From an uncultured Elusimicrobiales bacterium (lineage in GTDB: Bacteria > Elusimicrobiota > Elusimicrobia > Elusimicrobiales > Elusimicrobiaceae): 15,854 nucleotides of DNA. Below, piece after piece: positions 13,993-15,854 of the stretch. Made by a program: the position numbers and the translations under genes. The notes under the pieces are model-generated. The model made no database searches and was not told the origin of the DNA. It worked only from the letters and a program-made list of their open reading frames with translations. The stretch covers positions 1-15,854 of the forward strand of contig CALUZE010000017.1 of the NCBI GenBank assembly GCA_944325235.1, in the 5' to 3' direction. How positions within the stretch are numbered: the stretch's first letter is position 1; every line of letters starts with the position of its first letter.

Positions 13993-14895
13993 CTATTTCC
14001 GGGCGCCTTTCAGGCCCAGTTCGTCCATGACCATTTGCAGGTCCACCCAGGCGTCTTTTTTCCAGCCGGGGTTGCGCAGCAGCGCGGCGGGGTGGAAAGT
14101 GGCCAGAATTTTGACCGGGCGCGGCAGAGTGACGCTGTCCAAATGCAAATCGTAAAATTTGCCGCGCAGCGCCCCTAAGGATTTGGCGTCGGCAATCAGC
14201 GCTTTGGCCGCCACGCCGCCCAACGCTACCACATATTTGGGGCAAATAACGGAGATTTGTTTTTCGATATATTTGCGGCAGCAGGCGATTTCCTCGGCGT
14301 TCGGAGCGCGGTCGTTGCCGTGTTTTTCGGGGTGGAGGGGGTCCGTCATCGGGTGGCATTTGGCGATGTTGGCGATAAATACCTGCTCGCGCGTGAGGCC
14401 CATGGCCACAATCATTTTGTCCAATAACTGCCCGGCGCGGCCCACGAAGGGGCGGCCCTGGCGGTCTTCGTCAAAGCCGGGGCCTTCGCCCACGAACATC
14501 ACGTCGGCATCCACGTTGCCTTCCCCGGGCACGGCGTTCAGGCGCGTGGAACCCAGCGGGCAGCGGGTGCAGGATTTGATGGTGTCGGCCAGTTCGGCCA
14601 AAGCGGCCGTTTTTTGGGCGGTAGTCATAAGTTGAGGGGAGGCAGATTCGCTTGGGGCGGGAGCCGGCGTTTTTGCCGGGGGCGCCTCTTGAAGGCGGGC
14701 CGAAGCACGGGGAAATTCCACCGTCAGCGTTTCGCCTTCCGGCATTTTGGGCAACGGCTTTTTGGCGGGCGCAGGCTCGGAAACAACAGCGGCCGCGCGC
14801 GAAGGCGCAGCCGCCGTAATAAATTCGTCCTCGTCCTGGGCGGCCAGAAAAGTTTTTAAGTCCGAAGCCAGCCGGCGCAGCGAATCTTGTGCCAT
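13993..14895 (-). CDS. Family 4 (iron-sulfur) uracil-DNA glycosylase
   Basis: This enzyme removes uracil from DNA, mainly from cytosine deamination, starting base excision repair. The catalytic domain begins near residue 100 with CTRCPLGSTRL, where C109 and C112 are the first pair of 4Fe-4S ligands. Motif A is FVGEGPGFDEDRQGRPFVG (134-152), NIAKCHP is at 176-182, the conserved ALGGVAAKALI near 224, and motif B ATFHPAALLRNP at 265-276. C205 or C206 and C218 are candidates for the remaining ligands. The first 100 residues are Ala/Pro-rich and look disordered, which is longer than the usual lead. The segment after NIAKCHP carries about ten extra residues (MTDPLHPEKHGNDRAP) relative to the compact KCRPPxNRxP form. 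The ATG is 3 bp after the rpoZ stop, with no ribosome site seen. Confidence 0.9.
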   Translation of the reverse strand: MAQDSLRRLASDLKTFLAAQDEDEFITAAAPSRAAAVVSEPAPAKKPLPKMPEGETLTVEFPRASARLQEAPPAKTPAPAPSESASPQLMTTAQKTAALAELADTIKSCTRCPLGSTRLNAVPGEGNVDADVMFVGEGPGFDEDRQGRPFVGRAGQLLDKMIVAMGLTREQVFIANIAKCHPMTDPLHPEKHGNDRAPNAEEIACCRKYIEKQISVICPKYVVALGGVAAKALIADAKSLGALRGKFYDLHLDSVTLPRPVKILATFHPAALLRNPGWKKDAWVDLQMVMDELGLKGARK

Positions 14896-14898
14896 AGG

Positions 14899-15195
14899 TT
14901 ACAGTTTCATCGGTTCTTTGGCTTTGCGTTCCGCTTCTTTGCGGGCTTCTTCCTGGGCTTTCATTTCGGCTTCCAGGTTTTCTTTGCTGACGCGGAGCAC
15001 TTCGTCTTTGGAAATGCGTTTAGACAAAATATCGTCCAGCGCCACTTTAATCACCACGGAGTTGGGCTGGTTTTTGTATTCGTCTTTTTTCTTGAGTTCC
15101 TTGGCCCACATAGACGCCAACACCACTACGTCGTAGCGGTCGCCGTCAAAGTTCATCAGTTCGGCCTCAAATTCTTTATCGTATTTTACGGACAT
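14899..15195 (-). CDS. rpoZ: RNA polymerase omega subunit
   Basis: Omega helps fold and hold the beta-prime subunit of RNA polymerase. The 98-residue protein has the family core DRYDVVVLASMWAKELKK (19-36), followed by NSVVIKVALDDILSKRIS (45-62), which matches the usual 'A...A..L' strand-helix of omega. The usual RARQL is replaced by MWAKEL, so the core is divergent. The C-terminal third is a highly charged Lys/Glu/Ala helix. Its position directly after gmk is the standard neighbourhood for rpoZ and supports the call. GGGAG lies about 7 bp before the ATG, and the gmk stop is 16 bp upstream. Confidence 0.85.
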   Translation of the reverse strand: MSVKYDKEFEAELMNFDGDRYDVVVLASMWAKELKKKDEYKNQPNSVVIKVALDDILSKRISKDEVLRVSKENLEAEMKAQEEARKEAERKAKEPMKL

Positions 15196-15211
15196 ATTTC
15201 ACTCCCTCGTT

Positions 15212-15805
15212 TTACTTCAGGTATTTAATTTTCAAATCCTGCCGGCACACGCGGCACTGTTCCGCCGCAATAATGCCTGCCATTTGGTCTACGGCTTCTT
15301 CCAAATCATCGTTGAGCAGGGCATAGTCGTAATGGTCCAGCTCCAGCATTTCTTTTTTGGCTGTTTCCAGGCGCAGTTCAATATCCTGGGTATTGTCGTT
15401 GCGGCCCAAAATGCGTTTTTTAAGCTCTTTTAAGCTGGGCGGCACGATGAACACGGTGGCGGCGTCGGGGTATTGGGCCTTGACGGTGCGCGCGCCCTGC
15501 ACATCAATCACCAAAATAGGGCAAATGCCTTTTTTCATCAGGCTGTCCACGGATTTTTTGGGAATGCCGTAGTAATGCGTATGCACTTGGGCCCATTCCA
15601 GCATTTGGCCTTTTTTGATGGCCTGTTCAAACTGTTTGATGCTCCAAAACAGGTAATCCACGCCGTCTTTCTCGCCGGTGCGGGGGGCACGGGTGGTGGC
15701 GGTAATCACACGCGAAACGGTGTGGTCCCGCTTTAGCACCGCGTCCACGATGGTCGTCTTGCCGGCGCCGGACGGAGAAGATACGATGATGGGAAAAGGT
15801 TTCAT
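15212..15805 (-). CDS. gmk: Guanylate kinase
   Basis: This enzyme phosphorylates GMP to GDP with ATP, supplying GTP, dGTP and nucleotide signals. At 197 residues it is of normal length. The P-loop is SSPSGAGKTT (9-18), the GMP-binding part has TTRAPRTGEKDGVDYLF (37-53), and VIDVQGA is present near 99-105, followed by the lid region with RNDN. The final cysteines, CRVC, near the end are extra. An in-frame stop (complement of 15815-15817) and the absence of any later Met before the P-loop fix the start at 15805. No ribosome binding site precedes it, and the promoter -10 box ends 6 bp before the ATG, so the transcript may be leaderless. rpoZ, the glycosylase gene and priA follow in one unit. Confidence 0.95.
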   Translation of the reverse strand: MKPFPIIVSSPSGAGKTTIVDAVLKRDHTVSRVITATTRAPRTGEKDGVDYLFWSIKQFEQAIKKGQMLEWAQVHTHYYGIPKKSVDSLMKKGICPILVIDVQGARTVKAQYPDAATVFIVPPSLKELKKRILGRNDNTQDIELRLETAKKEMLELDHYDYALLNDDLEEAVDQMAGIIAAEQCRVCRQDLKIKYLK

Positions 15806-15811
15806 TGTTAT

Positions 15812-15840
15812 ATTTTAGTAAATAATCCCGGCGGCGTAAA
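15812..15840 (-). promoter_or_regulatory. Candidate sigma70 promoter of the gmk unit
   Basis: On the - strand TTTACG (complement of 15835-15840) is followed, after exactly 17 bp, by TAAAAT (complement of 15812-15817). The boxes match consensus at 4 of 6 and 5 of 6 positions. Six bases separate the -10 box from the gmk ATG, so a start 7 bp downstream falls on the A of the ATG. Confidence 0.6.
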
Positions 15841-15854
15841 GGGGATACACCCTC

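Noticed and set aside
13537..14178. Open frame of 213 codons on the + strand over the priA/glycosylase junction
   Set aside because: It is a shadow of priA and the glycosylase gene with His/Arg-rich, low-quality sequence.
15817..15854. Possible tail of another - strand gene upstream of gmk (12 codons then TAA)
   Set aside because: Only a dozen codons are visible and another frame also stops nearby, so neither the frame nor the product can be supported.
1..15854. Mobile element, phage or defence system
   Set aside because: No transposase, integrase, toxin-antitoxin pair, nuclease system or repeated ends were seen. The genes are housekeeping or metal resistance and look compositionally uniform by eye.

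Overview
The window is ordinary-looking, gene-dense bacterial chromosome. It is moderately GC-rich, with no rRNA, tRNA, CRISPR array or insertion sequence that I could see. The gene set points to a diderm-style, peptidoglycan-making bacterium with a type IV pilin-like protein. The style of the pilin, the compact division cluster and the divergent housekeeping proteins remind me of the Elusimicrobiota (Elusimicrobium-like gut bacteria). That placement is an inference from memory and was not tested.

Region 1 (1-5880, + strand) is the distal part of a division and cell wall (dcw) cluster: the C-terminal part of an FtsI-type transpeptidase, then murF, mraY, ftsW and murG. Together these complete the UDP-MurNAc-pentapeptide, attach it to the lipid carrier, add GlcNAc, polymerise the glycan and crosslink it at the septum. 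The genes are nearly abutting and end at two tandem hairpin terminators. murE, murD and murC are absent from their usual places.

Region 2 (5893-8818) holds a single type IV pilin-like gene (- strand) and, divergent from it, a metal-resistance operon (+ strand). The operon is an ArsR/SmtB-family repressor overlapping by 4 bp a zinc/cadmium-type P1B ATPase. Its control region is unusually legible: a near-consensus sigma70 promoter with a 12-2-12 inverted repeat starting right after the -10 box. A second promoter faces the pilin gene.

Region 3 (8788-15854, - strand) reads right to left: gmk, rpoZ, a family-4 uracil-DNA glycosylase, priA, a DUF805 membrane protein, a second DUF805 protein with its own promoter and terminator, then tyrS and mltG. 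gmk-rpoZ-priA is a common housekeeping neighbourhood. tyrS-mltG form a two-gene unit that ends at a terminator shared with the convergent zinc ATPase operon.

I found no clear new multi-gene system. The items most worth a second look are a PriA whose helicase motifs II, V and VI are eroded while Walker A and the zinc cysteines remain; a gmk promoter placed so that the transcript would start at the ATG (leaderless); and the SmtB-type operator and sensor pair.
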